Assembly: GCF_043642205.1 (NCBI RefSeq)
Contig: NZ_JBHZSG010000004.1
Coordinates: forward strand, 1-64,000
Source of the DNA: Thalassotalea_A litorea
GTDB lineage: Bacteria; Pseudomonadota; Gammaproteobacteria; Enterobacterales; Alteromonadaceae
DNA: 64,000 nucleotides
Direction of reading: 5' to 3'
Part shown: piece after piece, positions 41,250 through 50,886 of the stretch
How the letters are laid out: each line of letters opens with the position of its first letter
Position numbering within the stretch: position 1 is the first letter of the stretch
The notes under the pieces: generated by a model
What the model saw: the letters and a program-made list of their open reading frames with translations, nothing else
Databases searched by the model: none
What the model was told of the DNA's origin: nothing
Made by a program: the position numbers and the translations under genes

Positions 41250-41760
41250 TTTTGATCCTTATTTAGTATTTTTACTATGAAATCAATAACTATATGCATT
41301 ACAACTTGATAGTTATGCTCGCCAATATGTGTAGAGTTCGTCCAGAAACATGCCGTGTAACGGCATGCCCAACGTGTCCTTATTGGGGCAATAAATAAAG
41401 GCTTACTCCGATACTAAACTGTTCATTTTTTATACATAGTGCCAGTTTGCGGATCTTGATGGCACCAGTGGTTATGCCAATTATGAACGAGGTAATGATA
41501 GTGATGGGATTGCGGGTTCGCGTGGGTAAACATTTGCTATCCCATTGAAAGAACTATGAAAAGTGATCGCCAGTGACGGCCTTTCTGGTTATCTTCCTGT
41601 TTATTTTTCTATTTATCTTCCTGGTGATTGTATTAGTTTTGCCCTGGGTGTAATCGATCGGGCCTGGAAACCCCAATGGCATTAACTAAGTATTTTCTAG
41701 TGAAATTCAGATAAGATAGATTCTGGTCAATGGAATTGGACAGAAGGACGTTAAACGTTC
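41250..41760. other. Gene-free stretch with one strong hairpin
   Basis: No gene is seen in 511 bp. CATGCCGT-GTA-ACGGCATG (41349-41367) is an 8-bp stem. The remainder looks like decayed sequence plus the promoter region of the next gene. Confidence 0.4.
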
Positions 41761-43479
41761 ATGGAAAAGAACATCTTATATTATTCAAACAATGCCGAAG
41801 CGCTCGCTGCACAATACGATAATGTTCCTTTTGAGTCAGTGCATAAAGACTGGATTAATGAAATTCCACAGCAGGGCATGGTGTTGGATGTTGGTGCTGG
41901 TTCAGGCCGTGATGCGCGTTATCTTGCAGCTAAAGGGCTCGATGTTGTCGCAGTAGAACCTTCCGATGGTATTCGAGAAATGGCGCAGCAATATCATCAA
42001 TATAAGACCACCAATAAGAAAGCCTCTGCGATTCACTGGCTCTCTGATAGCTTGCCCGAACTCAAACAAGTCTTCGCATTACAAACCAAGTTTGATCTGA
42101 TATTACTAAGTGCAGTTTGGATGCATATTGCCCCATCACAAAGAAATCGCTGCCTGCGAAAGCTCAGCTCGCTGTTAAAACCCAATGGTAAAATTGTTAT
42201 ATCTCTTCGTCACGGGCCATGTCATGACGAACGGGTTATGCACACAGTATCTGCATCAGAAGTTGCAAACCTTGCCAGCAAATTTGGCCTTTCATACAAA
42301 TTATTGACTCCGGAAAGTCAATCCGATGAGCTCGGTAGAGAGGATGTATTCTGGCAAACCGTATTGCTGACATTACCGGATGACGGCACCGGTGCATTTC
42401 CGTTGATCCGCAATATTGTCGTCAACGACAATAAATCATCCACGTATAAAGTTGCCTTGCTAAGAACTTTACTTCGCATTGCAGAAGGGCACCCAGGTGC
42501 AGTGGTTGAGCAAACCGATGAATATGCAGTGCTGCCAATGGGGCTTGTTTCTTTGTATTGGTTAAAACTCTACAAACCGCTGATAGATCAGTATGGAATG
42601 CAGCAAAATAGTAACAATGCGAAAGGCCTCGGTTTTATCAAGCCAAATGGCTGGGAGCAAATAGGATCGTATACCAGCAATGATTTTTATATCGGTGCGG
42701 CATATGGAGACATCAATGTTGCAAATGGCCTGTATCAAGCCTTAAAAGATATCAGCAGCACCATAAAAACCATGCCAGCCAGATATACGACACTACCCAA
42801 TTCAAATGAAGCCGTATTTCAGGTGGAACTAAACCGGACATCAAAACCCAAAACATCAGTCTCATTGAACTTTGATTTTCTTAATTCCCTGGGAAAGTTT
42901 TATGTGCCACGCCATATCTGGGATTCACTAACTCGCTTTAGTGTGTGGATAGAACCTGCCCTTATCAATGAATGGTCAACCTTAATGGCCGGATATGGGC
43001 TGAACAAGGAAAAGGCTTTTTCCAAAATCGATTACCTAAACGCGCTCAATTGGGATGACCCACATAGAACAACATCTCGGGTTAGAAAAAGGGTAGACGA
43101 GATATTAAACACCGATGATGTAAGGTGTTGCTGGTCGGGCTCCAAAATCACAACCTCAGGCTATGCGATAGACCATGCCTTTCCATTTGCCCGCTGGCCA
43201 AATAACGATCTGTGGAATTTATTGCCAACGAAATCGACAGTAAATGCCAGGAAATCTGACAAACTTCCGACTAGCCGAAAATTACTCCAATCACGAGGTT
43301 TCATTCTTCATTGGTGGACGCAAGGCTGGCAAAACAACGAAAATGAATTCTTTACCCAGGCAAATTTTGCCCTGCCTAATTTGTCTCATAATAATTGCAA
43401 CTTTGACGATGTATTCGAAGCCTTCGCTTTGCAACGAAGTAGGATTAAAGATTTTCAGCAGTTGGAGGATTGGGCATAG
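41761..43479 (+). CDS. Methyltransferase-HNH endonuclease fusion
   Basis: The 572-aa protein has an N-terminal class I SAM methyltransferase: motif I LDVGAGSGRDARYLA (about 42-56), acidic VVAVEPSD, and LILLSAVWMHIAP (motif IV area). A middle region of about 240 residues matches nothing I recognise. A C-terminal HNH nuclease domain (about 455-520) shows a Cys-Trp-Ser-Gly turn (CCWSGSKI), the His motif YAIDHAFPFARWP and the NLLPTKSTVNARKSDKLP segment. Combining modification and cleavage in one chain suggests a restriction-modification-like or self/non-self role. The next gene, a NERD nuclease, starts 108 bp on, in the same orientation. Confidence 0.85.
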   Translation: MEKNILYYSNNAEALAAQYDNVPFESVHKDWINEIPQQGMVLDVGAGSGRDARYLAAKGLDVVAVEPSDGIREMAQQYHQYKTTNKKASAIHWLSDSLPELKQVFALQTKFDLILLSAVWMHIAPSQRNRCLRKLSSLLKPNGKIVISLRHGPCHDERVMHTVSASEVANLASKFGLSYKLLTPESQSDELGREDVFWQTVLLTLPDDGTGAFPLIRNIVVNDNKSSTYKVALLRTLLRIAEGHPGAVVEQTDEYAVLPMGLVSLYWLKLYKPLIDQYGMQQNSNNAKGLGFIKPNGWEQIGSYTSNDFYIGAAYGDINVANGLYQALKDISSTIKTMPARYTTLPNSNEAVFQVELNRTSKPKTSVSLNFDFLNSLGKFYVPRHIWDSLTRFSVWIEPALINEWSTLMAGYGLNKEKAFSKIDYLNALNWDDPHRTTSRVRKRVDEILNTDDVRCCWSGSKITTSGYAIDHAFPFARWPNNDLWNLLPTKSTVNARKSDKLPTSRKLLQSRGFILHWWTQGWQNNENEFFTQANFALPNLSHNNCNFDDVFEAFALQRSRIKDFQQLEDWA

Positions 43480-43586
43480 ACGTCATTGGCAAAAAATTTA
43501 AAAGAAATATAAGTATTAATAAAGACATAGAGTTGGGGTATGATTCTAGCGTCTCGTTTATCGATATTCATGGATGATTTAGCTGT

Positions 43587-44516
43587 ATGATTCTAAAAGA
43601 CAAATCCCTCCAAAATGCTGTTTCCCCGACAGCGAAAGCAGGTCAAAAGCAAGAACAAGATGTAGCCTTCTTTTTAAGACGTGCGTTTAAAGATCACAAT
43701 AAAGTGTTTGTGATAAATGACTTTAAATTTACCCACAACAATGAAACCGCACAAATAGACCACTTAATTATCTACACATTTGGTTTCGTGCTCATAGAAT
43801 CAAAAAGCATTAAAGGCGAAGTAAAAGTCAATAAACTTGGCGAATGGACTCGAAGCTTAGGGAATAAATGGTCGGGAATCCCTTCCCCGATCAAACAAGT
43901 TGAACTTCAGCAAAAATTATTAAGAGAAATGCTTCATGCAAATCGTGAAGCTGTTCTGGGTAAGTTACTTGGTATAAAACAACAATCTTTTGGTTTACGT
44001 TGTTGGGATAATATCTGTGCGGTTTCAAGTGATGCAATCATTGACCGAGATTCAATGCCAAATAAAGTATCCAAGCAACTTGTAAAAACTGAATTCCTGG
44101 TGGAGAAGCTTGAAAAAATAATGAACCTAAAACATAAGGTCGTAAGTACATTAACCTTCGATTCTCGGCCTGATTTTTCAGATAAAGAGATGCAATCAAT
44201 CGCCACTTTTCTATTGAATCAAAAGCACTCTCAAATCCTACCTAAAAACCCAGAAGAAAACGAAGTTCAACGGCCTTGGCAGCCACCTAAGAACAACTCG
44301 GCGCTGTGCTGCAAGTCATGTGATGAAAAGTCAGATTTCTCGCCTCAATCTGGTCGTTACGGTTATTACATCAAATGCAACAAGTGTGGCGCTAACACAG
44401 CGATGAAAACCCCATGTAATAGTTGTGGAAGTAAAAATACAAAGGTATCTAAAAGAAAAGATACCTATACGCTTAGTTGCGGTGATTGTTCCGATGCTAC
44501 TGTGCTTTTGGGATAA
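43587..44516 (+). CDS. NERD-domain nuclease with C-terminal zinc ribbons
   Basis: The 309-aa protein has an N-terminal NERD domain: EQDVAFFLRRAF, the strand-Asp AQIDHLIIYTFG (about 51-62) and the catalytic E-x-K in VLIESKSIKGEV (about 65-76). The fold is related to restriction-type endonucleases. The C-terminus (about 236-305) has four CxxC knuckles (CKSCD, CNKCG, CNSCG, CGDC), forming two zinc ribbons of the topoisomerase type that could bind DNA. It follows the methyltransferase-HNH gene and converges with the PLD-helicase gene 21 bp away. Confidence 0.88.
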   Translation: MILKDKSLQNAVSPTAKAGQKQEQDVAFFLRRAFKDHNKVFVINDFKFTHNNETAQIDHLIIYTFGFVLIESKSIKGEVKVNKLGEWTRSLGNKWSGIPSPIKQVELQQKLLREMLHANREAVLGKLLGIKQQSFGLRCWDNICAVSSDAIIDRDSMPNKVSKQLVKTEFLVEKLEKIMNLKHKVVSTLTFDSRPDFSDKEMQSIATFLLNQKHSQILPKNPEENEVQRPWQPPKNNSALCCKSCDEKSDFSPQSGRYGYYIKCNKCGANTAMKTPCNSCGSKNTKVSKRKDTYTLSCGDCSDATVLLG

Positions 44517-44537
44517 TTCGAAGGATTACCATTCTTT

Positions 44538-47500
44538 TTAGCCGACAGCTAACTTAGCAGTCTCATGCCACATATATGCTGGCATGGGATGTTTCAATTT
44601 CCAGGTTATATTCATTGGCTGCGAACTTTCATATTTCACGAAATCAACGGGCCCGAAGTTCACAAAGCCCATCGTTTTTCCATATTCATCCTTAGCTTGC
44701 TCCCTAACAAACAGAATAAAGGTTTTCTTATTCTGTTTCTGTTGGATATAGCCAAGCCCTTTTCCTGACGTTGGTTTAGCGCTGTTTTGTGATTGCCAAT
44801 GAAACAAGGTTGGGCTTATTGCATAGTCGTGATACATAGTTGTTGCTGAAAATTGCTTTTCACACTTATTCAATGTTACAAACAATAGTTCTGTATTTTC
44901 TTCTTCTATTTCTCGCACCCCTTCACGACTTGAAGACTTCTTATTGATAGTGCTGTCGCCAAACGCTACCAGAATATGCTCTCTAGGATATCTTACATGC
45001 ATTTTGAGTGGGGAGTTATCGACAAAGGTATTATCTGTGGTCGGCATTGAAAATTCTTGCACTTCAAGTCGCTCAATTAACAGTGTAACTAATTCAACTA
45101 ATTCACTTCTTAAAACAGGGTTATTTAAAGCCTTTAAGCTTGAGGATAGCGAGCTGAATCCTACTTGTTCAGCAGGCTTATCCCAGAAGTCATAATGACA
45201 CATAACAGCAAAAAGCTCCTGGTGCCTTTCAGGCACTTTATCGACCATCACTTGGTTAGATAAAGAGAATTTATTTTCGCATAACGCTAAAATAAACTTT
45301 AAATAAGAGATGGAAGTATTACTCAAGAAGCGATTATTCATCGCTCTATAGTAGGCTTTATAAATCGGCACCTTGACTGGTTCTATATGTTCCTTTTTGC
45401 TAGCGGCAACTAAAGCACTCCATCCGCCAAACTTCCCAACCTTGACCTTGTATATCTCCTCTAGAGATATGTCCGGGTAGATGTGCCAAAAGTTAGTTAA
45501 AGTAAGCGGTAATTCAGTTACGTGGGGATAATTTCGAATCAGGTTGAGCAGCTTATTTTTGTTTATCGTGGCTTTAGATATGTTCCTCAAGATCATTTCC
45601 TGAGTTTTCTCTTGCAACTCAATACGACAACCCAAAGGCAAATGCGGAAAGCCTTGTTTCACCTCTTTTGAGATCGCTTGGTTTGTTTTACCAACTAGTG
45701 CTCTAAACTTGTGAGAAAAATCATATTCAGGTCGAGAATTGCCAACGAAATCTAAAATTGTGCAACACTCTTTATCTTCTATCAGTCGAAGGCCGCGACC
45801 TAACTGCTGCAAAAAAATAGTTAAGCTTTCTGTTGGTCTCAGGAACAACAGCGTGTCCAGCTCAGGGATGTCGACACCTTCATTAAATATATCAACGACA
45901 AATAACACATTAATTTCTTTAGATTTCAAACGCTGCTGCTGAATATCTCTATCTTGAGAATTATCGCTGGTAAGAACACCACATGAGATATTACTCAACG
46001 CAAATTTTTGAGCCATGAAGTTCGCATGCTCTTTACTGACACAAAAAGCGATCGCACGCATTTTCGATATGTCGGTCACAATTTCATTAAGGCTTTGAAT
46101 TATTCTAACTACCCGTTGATCATTCAACGTATATAAGTTCGTAAGCTCTGCAACATCATATCTGCCTTTAGACCATGAAATTTTCGTAAGATCTGTTTCA
46201 TCATCAATTGCAAAATACTGAAATGGCGATAAATGACGCTGATTTATTGCCTCTGGCAATCGTATTTCAGCAGCAATCACATTGCAGAAGTCTTTTAAAA
46301 TATCCGCACCGTCATGCCGCTCTGGCGTTGCTGTTAAACCTATTAATACTTGTGGCTCAAAGTGTTCTAGAATTGGGCGATAGCTATTAGCTGTAACATG
46401 GTGAACCTCATCAATGACAATATAGTCAAAGTAATCGTTAGTTAAGCTCAAGCTAGAAAGTTGATTATTGAAACTCTGGATAGAAGCAAATAGGTGGTTG
46501 AACTTTTGAGGCTTGTGTTGGCCTACTAATAACTCTCCAAATTGGCTGTTTTTAAGTACGCCGCGATATGCGCTCCTTGCTTGCTTCAAAATTTCTTGTC
46601 TATGAGCTAAAAACAAAAATCTAGCTTCGGCGTTTTCTGCATAAAACCTTGCAAAGTCGAAAGCTGAAATAATGGTTTTACCTGTACCTGTTGCTGCAAC
46701 AACAAGATTTCTATATCTGCCATGCAGTTCTCTTTCAACCTTCAATTTCTCCAGGATATCTTTTTGATGTGAATGTGGCCGAATATCAAAATAAAAACTG
46801 GGCTGGTTACCATCAAAAGAGCCTCTTGCTATTTGCAAAGCAGTATTAAGCCTCTCCTTGCTTTGCGTATTGCCGTCAAAATATTCAAAATCTGGTGATT
46901 CCCAATAAGTTTCAAAAGTACTAAGTGACTTTTCGATAATATGAGGTATTTCTCGAGATGTGATTTTTAAATTCCACTCCAAGCCACTTGTTAAGGCCGA
47001 GTGAGATAAATTGGATGAACCAATGTAGCCAGTATGAAAGCTTGTATCGCGCATGAATAAGTATGATTTGGCGTGCAAGCGCTCCCGGTTCGTATTGTAG
47101 CTCAGCTTAACTTCCGTGTTAGGAAGCGAAGCCAAAAACTCAACAGCTTTAGCATCAGTTGCTCCCATGTAGGAGGTCGTAATAACTTTGAGCTGCTTAC
47201 CGCTTCGGGTAAATTCTTCCAGTTCTTTTTTAAAAATTCTGATGCCCGCCCACTTAATAAATGAAACCAGCCAATAGATTTTGTCAGAAGATTGAATCTC
47301 GCGTTTTATTTCCGTTTCTAAGGAAATACCTGCATTACTTCCACAAAATAATTCACTTTGCGTAAGTCCAGTTAAAGGCATGATCGAATCAATATATTTG
47401 GGAAGGTCTGATGAAATTGGGTTTTTCTTATCCAATAATGCGGTAAGTATTTTTCCCTGACTATCAATCAAATTGTCAGTTACTAGCTCTGGGTCGCCAA

Positions 47501-47738
47501 TATTTTGGCTAAGCCAATTGATCATTTTGTTAGCTAAATCTATCTGCTCAAATACCCTTTCGTCGCTATTGGGTACAGAATCGATAGCTATTTCAATTAT
47601 GCGAGTTAAGAACTGGGATAACCGTGTAGCGGCTTCTCCACTTTCTAAAGCCCGCTCTCCGACATAAAATTTTTCACGATTTAACTTTCGCTCAACTAAT
47701 TGAGTGATTAGTTGCTCGTATAGGCCGGTGTCCTTCAT
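44538..47738 (-). CDS. PLD nuclease-SF2 helicase with DUF3427-like C-terminus
   Basis: The 1066-aa protein has a phospholipase-D-type domain at about 110-270 with the HxK motif RLHAKSYLF and downstream GSSNLS. Next is a superfamily II helicase: Walker A AATGTGKTIISA (about 346-357), Walker B VIDEVHH (about 436), GLTATPERHDG (motif III), and motif VI QQLGRGLRL. The C-terminal 400 residues resemble the DUF3427 region found with this architecture. PLD-helicase fusions are frequent in phage-defence islands. It has its own promoter on the opposite strand from the methyltransferase-HNH and NERD genes. Confidence 0.88.
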   Translation of the reverse strand: MKDTGLYEQLITQLVERKLNREKFYVGERALESGEAATRLSQFLTRIIEIAIDSVPNSDERVFEQIDLANKMINWLSQNIGDPELVTDNLIDSQGKILTALLDKKNPISSDLPKYIDSIMPLTGLTQSELFCGSNAGISLETEIKREIQSSDKIYWLVSFIKWAGIRIFKKELEEFTRSGKQLKVITTSYMGATDAKAVEFLASLPNTEVKLSYNTNRERLHAKSYLFMRDTSFHTGYIGSSNLSHSALTSGLEWNLKITSREIPHIIEKSLSTFETYWESPDFEYFDGNTQSKERLNTALQIARGSFDGNQPSFYFDIRPHSHQKDILEKLKVERELHGRYRNLVVAATGTGKTIISAFDFARFYAENAEARFLFLAHRQEILKQARSAYRGVLKNSQFGELLVGQHKPQKFNHLFASIQSFNNQLSSLSLTNDYFDYIVIDEVHHVTANSYRPILEHFEPQVLIGLTATPERHDGADILKDFCNVIAAEIRLPEAINQRHLSPFQYFAIDDETDLTKISWSKGRYDVAELTNLYTLNDQRVVRIIQSLNEIVTDISKMRAIAFCVSKEHANFMAQKFALSNISCGVLTSDNSQDRDIQQQRLKSKEINVLFVVDIFNEGVDIPELDTLLFLRPTESLTIFLQQLGRGLRLIEDKECCTILDFVGNSRPEYDFSHKFRALVGKTNQAISKEVKQGFPHLPLGCRIELQEKTQEMILRNISKATINKNKLLNLIRNYPHVTELPLTLTNFWHIYPDISLEEIYKVKVGKFGGWSALVAASKKEHIEPVKVPIYKAYYRAMNNRFLSNTSISYLKFILALCENKFSLSNQVMVDKVPERHQELFAVMCHYDFWDKPAEQVGFSSLSSSLKALNNPVLRSELVELVTLLIERLEVQEFSMPTTDNTFVDNSPLKMHVRYPREHILVAFGDSTINKKSSSREGVREIEEENTELLFVTLNKCEKQFSATTMYHDYAISPTLFHWQSQNSAKPTSGKGLGYIQQKQNKKTFILFVREQAKDEYGKTMGFVNFGPVDFVKYESSQPMNITWKLKHPMPAYMWHETAKLAVG

Positions 47739-47817
47739 ACAAGTCCTTTTTATTTTATGAGGATGTTCCAGAGTAACGGAAAAACCAAAACAAACATATA
47801 GCTAGGTTCAGTTACAA

Positions 47818-48444
47818 CTACCAAATCAACTTCAAAACTGCACCACCATCCGGCCCTAACAACCAGCACACAGCAACGATATTCAAAATCACCGTTACCC
47901 AGAAAACTAATCTGAATTCTTTCTTTTTTGATTTGTGCCTTATGAGTTGTTGCGCGATTGCAGCACCGGGCCAGCCGCCAAAAAGTGCAAACAAGTGCAA
48001 GGTGCTCTCTGATGTGCGCCAGCCACCATGTTGAGCTTTATTTTTATCCCAGCCGTACATTAAATAGGTAAATACGCTTAGCCCAAGGTAGATAAAAACC
48101 AGCGATAGAGAAATGCCTGCATAGATAGAATAAAAGAACAAACTAGCCAGAAATAATAAGGCTAGGTAAATACTAAATTTGCTGGTTTGTTGTGGCTGTT
48201 TCTTTACTAGTTTTTCACCGGAAAACGTAGCGTCGACGGCACAGGCTCTGCCTTTGTTATCACTGGAGAGTGTATAGGTAATGACATCGTTTATTTGCGG
48301 TGTACGTTTGCGGTTTGAAAAGCCTGATTTGTGGATAAATACGTTTTTGCCGCGCTTGGTTGGGGCGATAAAACCAAACCCTTTGTTAGCATCCCAGCTA
48401 ATTAATTTCCCTTTAGATCTCACGTTTACTTCCTTGGACTTCAA
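47818..48444 (-). CDS. Cold-shock domain plus DUF1294 membrane protein
   Basis: The 208-aa protein has an N-terminal cold-shock domain (about 10-72) with both RNA-binding motifs slightly varied: KGFGFIAP and NVFIHKS. Two TM helices follow (IYLALLFLASLFFYSIYAG, then ISLSLVFIYLGLSVF). A DUF1294 segment has the signature YGWDKNKAQHGGWRTSESTLHLFALFGGWPGA (split here as YGWDKNKA and RTSESTLHL) and a last helix. The fusion is widespread in gammaproteobacteria. It would tether a nucleic-acid-binding domain to the inner membrane; function unknown. Confidence 0.9.
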   Translation of the reverse strand: MKSKEVNVRSKGKLISWDANKGFGFIAPTKRGKNVFIHKSGFSNRKRTPQINDVITYTLSSDNKGRACAVDATFSGEKLVKKQPQQTSKFSIYLALLFLASLFFYSIYAGISLSLVFIYLGLSVFTYLMYGWDKNKAQHGGWRTSESTLHLFALFGGWPGAAIAQQLIRHKSKKKEFRLVFWVTVILNIVAVCWLLGPDGGAVLKLIW

Positions 48445-48570
48445 ATGAATTTTAGCGATGGTAATCCTATCATAAAGGCGCAGGCATAATTACTTCAACA
48501 CAGTCGACGAGTCTGCAATTCCTTAGCATTAAGCGAGTTTCATGCAGACCAGTGCCTACGGGCTTCCAAC

Positions 48571-49701
48571 TTAAAAATCAATAATACTATTGCTATCTTT
48601 TGTCATTAGAGTCATCAAACGCGGCTGCACAAATAGCTTTTCCTTTCCGGAATTAATTTCTTGAAGAACACCAATATCCGCCAATTGTTTTAAATAAATG
48701 GAAGCGGTTTGTCTTTTTGCAATATTGCGCTCAACCAGGTTACTGATTCGGCAATAGGGTTGTTCAAAAATAAGCTGAACAAGTTCAAAGCTATAAATTT
48801 TAGGTAGCTGGGCCTTTATGTGATCGATTGTCCTTTCCATGAGTATTCTAATCGCGGTTATTTTTTCACAGGTCCATATTGCTGTTTGCTCCACGCCTTT
48901 TAACATGAATACCAACCACGCTTCCCAATCCTGATCTTTGGTTACTTGATTCAAAAAACGATAATAGTCCTGTTTGTTCTGAACGATGAAACGACTCAAA
49001 TAAAGGATCGGTAACGTTAAAAGACCACTCTCAATAAGATATAAAACATTAAGGATACGACCTGTACGGCCATTGCCGTCATAAAAAGGATGGATGGCTT
49101 CAAATTGATAATGACTAACAGCCATTTTTAAAAGTGGATCCAGGTCATCTTCATCGTGCAGAAATCGCTCCCAGTTGGTTAACAAGTCACGGATAACATC
49201 TTCTCCAACTGGTGGAGTATAGATAATTTCACCTGTCGTTTGGTTGCCGATAAAAGTACCTGGTACTTTACGAATATCCATTTCAGCATGCTTTAACGTA
49301 CTGCACACCTCAATGGCAGTAGCTGTGCAAAGCGGCTTTTTTTCAAGTTGGATAAAGCCCTGATATAACGCCGTTCGGTAACGTAATGCTTCCTTGGTTG
49401 CATGATCGGCGCCTTTGTCTCCCTGCGCATACTGAAAAAGCTTATCAGTAGTCGTAACAATATTTTCTATCTCCGAGCTATCTTTCGCTTCAAGCAAAGG
49501 CAGCAAGTTAATTAACATGCTTTGATTCGGGATGAGTTCCCCAGCCTTTTTTAACTCTGCTAAGGCGGCACGCGAAGAAATGCAGGCTTTTAGTACAGCT
49601 CGGGTTTCTATGACATCCAGATTTGGCGGCAAAGTGGGTAATTGGTTGTAGGGCTGCTCGGCTTTCCAAGTCATGTTTAAATTCCCAGATAATATCGACA
49701 T
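48571..49701 (-). CDS. Fic family protein, class II, with C-terminal winged helix
   Basis: The 376-aa protein (or 367 aa from an internal Met MTWKAEQPYNQLP, where relatives usually begin) has the intact Fic motif HPFYDGNGRTGR (about 204-215). An N-terminal inhibitory helix with S-x-x-x-E-N (SSEIEN, 75-80) marks class II autoinhibition. The C-terminal 100 residues contain a winged helix (CRISNLVERNIAKRQTASIY). Fic enzymes usually transfer AMP to target proteins. The start region overlaps an unusual array of TGTCGA half-sites, suggesting autoregulation through the winged helix. Confidence 0.93.
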   Translation of the reverse strand: MSILSGNLNMTWKAEQPYNQLPTLPPNLDVIETRAVLKACISSRAALAELKKAGELIPNQSMLINLLPLLEAKDSSEIENIVTTTDKLFQYAQGDKGADHATKEALRYRTALYQGFIQLEKKPLCTATAIEVCSTLKHAEMDIRKVPGTFIGNQTTGEIIYTPPVGEDVIRDLLTNWERFLHDEDDLDPLLKMAVSHYQFEAIHPFYDGNGRTGRILNVLYLIESGLLTLPILYLSRFIVQNKQDYYRFLNQVTKDQDWEAWLVFMLKGVEQTAIWTCEKITAIRILMERTIDHIKAQLPKIYSFELVQLIFEQPYCRISNLVERNIAKRQTASIYLKQLADIGVLQEINSGKEKLFVQPRLMTLMTKDSNSIIDF

Positions 49702-49802
49702 AAGCGTTGTATTGAGTCAGTGTATGTCGATTCAATCGACACATCAACCAAATATGTCGATTTTTTTACCTTTTATCGACATATTGTTTCTGTGTGTCGA
49801 TA
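49693..49802. promoter_or_regulatory. Array of TGTCGAT half-sites upstream of the Fic gene
   Basis: Palindrome TGTCGAT-TCA-ATCGACA is at 49725-49741. TATGTCGAT (49753) is paired with ATCGACATA (49775). A further TGTCGATA lies at 49795 and TCGACAT at 49694. Half-site centres from 49735 to 49795 repeat every 20 bp, so they lie on one face of the helix. Confidence 0.7.
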
Positions 49803-49909
49803 TCATCAGCTTAAAATAAAGGGCAAATAAAGGGACAAGTCTTGAACCATGCGTTTACGAATGGAGCACCACACAATGTTTTGTCGACGTTCAGCACTTT
49901 TTCGGTAGA

Positions 49910-50620
49910 ATGTTCATCATATTCAAAAAAACCACTAGCGTTGAATTCATGCGATTATTCTATTCCACAAGCAAAGCCCTGGATAAATGGCTTAAGGCGG
50001 ATCTGCCAACATTAGAGGGCACTCAAAAAGGTAGGAATACGATTACATCGGATACCAATACGTTGAGTTGGCAACTGCATATTATCGAGAATCACTACAG
50101 ATCAACGCAGAAAACCATTATAGCGACAGAGGCCTATAGCCGTTTTACGTGTTTTCTTTCGGTTTGCGAACCAGTTAGCTTATCTGAGCTTCACCCACAA
50201 CTATCTTTGCAATGGCAACCGCTGCTAATAGAAATGATAAGAACCAATCATTTACTTCCTAGTAGTGATGCTATCTTGCTACTGAGCAAATTGGATAACC
50301 TGCCATTTGATATTCGTTGGGCTAAAAATACCGACTTGAGTATTAATGGCCATATTACCGATGCCGCGCTGTGGGTAACGCAAACGCTGGCAGATCGAAA
50401 ACTTGATACTATGCCACCAGAGCTAGCTGAAGATTTAGCTATGTATCTCAATAGTCAACAAAAGCGTATTAAACTGAGAAAAGAAAAGTTTATCCCTTTA
50501 GAAAGGCTTTTCAATTATTGTCAGAAAATCACTAACTCGATTGATAATAAAGCAATTAAAGTTAATGAAAAAATTACTCTACCGGATAACGTAATAAGGT
50601 TTAGTGACTATAAAAAGTAA
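49910..50620 (+). CDS. DUF6933-like protein of unknown function
   Basis: The frame encodes 236 aa, or 223 aa if it begins at MRLFYSTSKALDKW (49949); neither start has a clear ribosome site. The N-terminal 100 residues (FYSTSKALDKWL, WQLHIIENHYRSTQKTIIATEAYSRF) resemble DUF6933 proteins. The C-terminal half is helical and basic. No catalytic motif is seen. It diverges from the Fic gene, with the TGTCGA array in between, so it may share that control. Confidence 0.65.
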   Translation: MFIIFKKTTSVEFMRLFYSTSKALDKWLKADLPTLEGTQKGRNTITSDTNTLSWQLHIIENHYRSTQKTIIATEAYSRFTCFLSVCEPVSLSELHPQLSLQWQPLLIEMIRTNHLLPSSDAILLLSKLDNLPFDIRWAKNTDLSINGHITDAALWVTQTLADRKLDTMPPELAEDLAMYLNSQQKRIKLRKEKFIPLERLFNYCQKITNSIDNKAIKVNEKITLPDNVIRFSDYKK

Positions 50621-50886
50621 CCGCACCGCAGTTGGGTTTTCTTAGATAATCTCTGGACAATCAATGTAAGGCAGGGATTTAAGCTTCTGCTTAAATCGGT
50701 TATGAAGCTGATATGTATAGAAAACAGGATAATTTATACATATCAGGCTTAAATGTATAAATTAATTAAAAATCTATACGTTCCTTGTGGAATGCATGAA
50801 AAGTTGAATTTACCGCCACTTATAAAGCCGACAACGATACCCACCACCCAAAGACGGGTATCGCTATACATCATGCGGAATGACGG

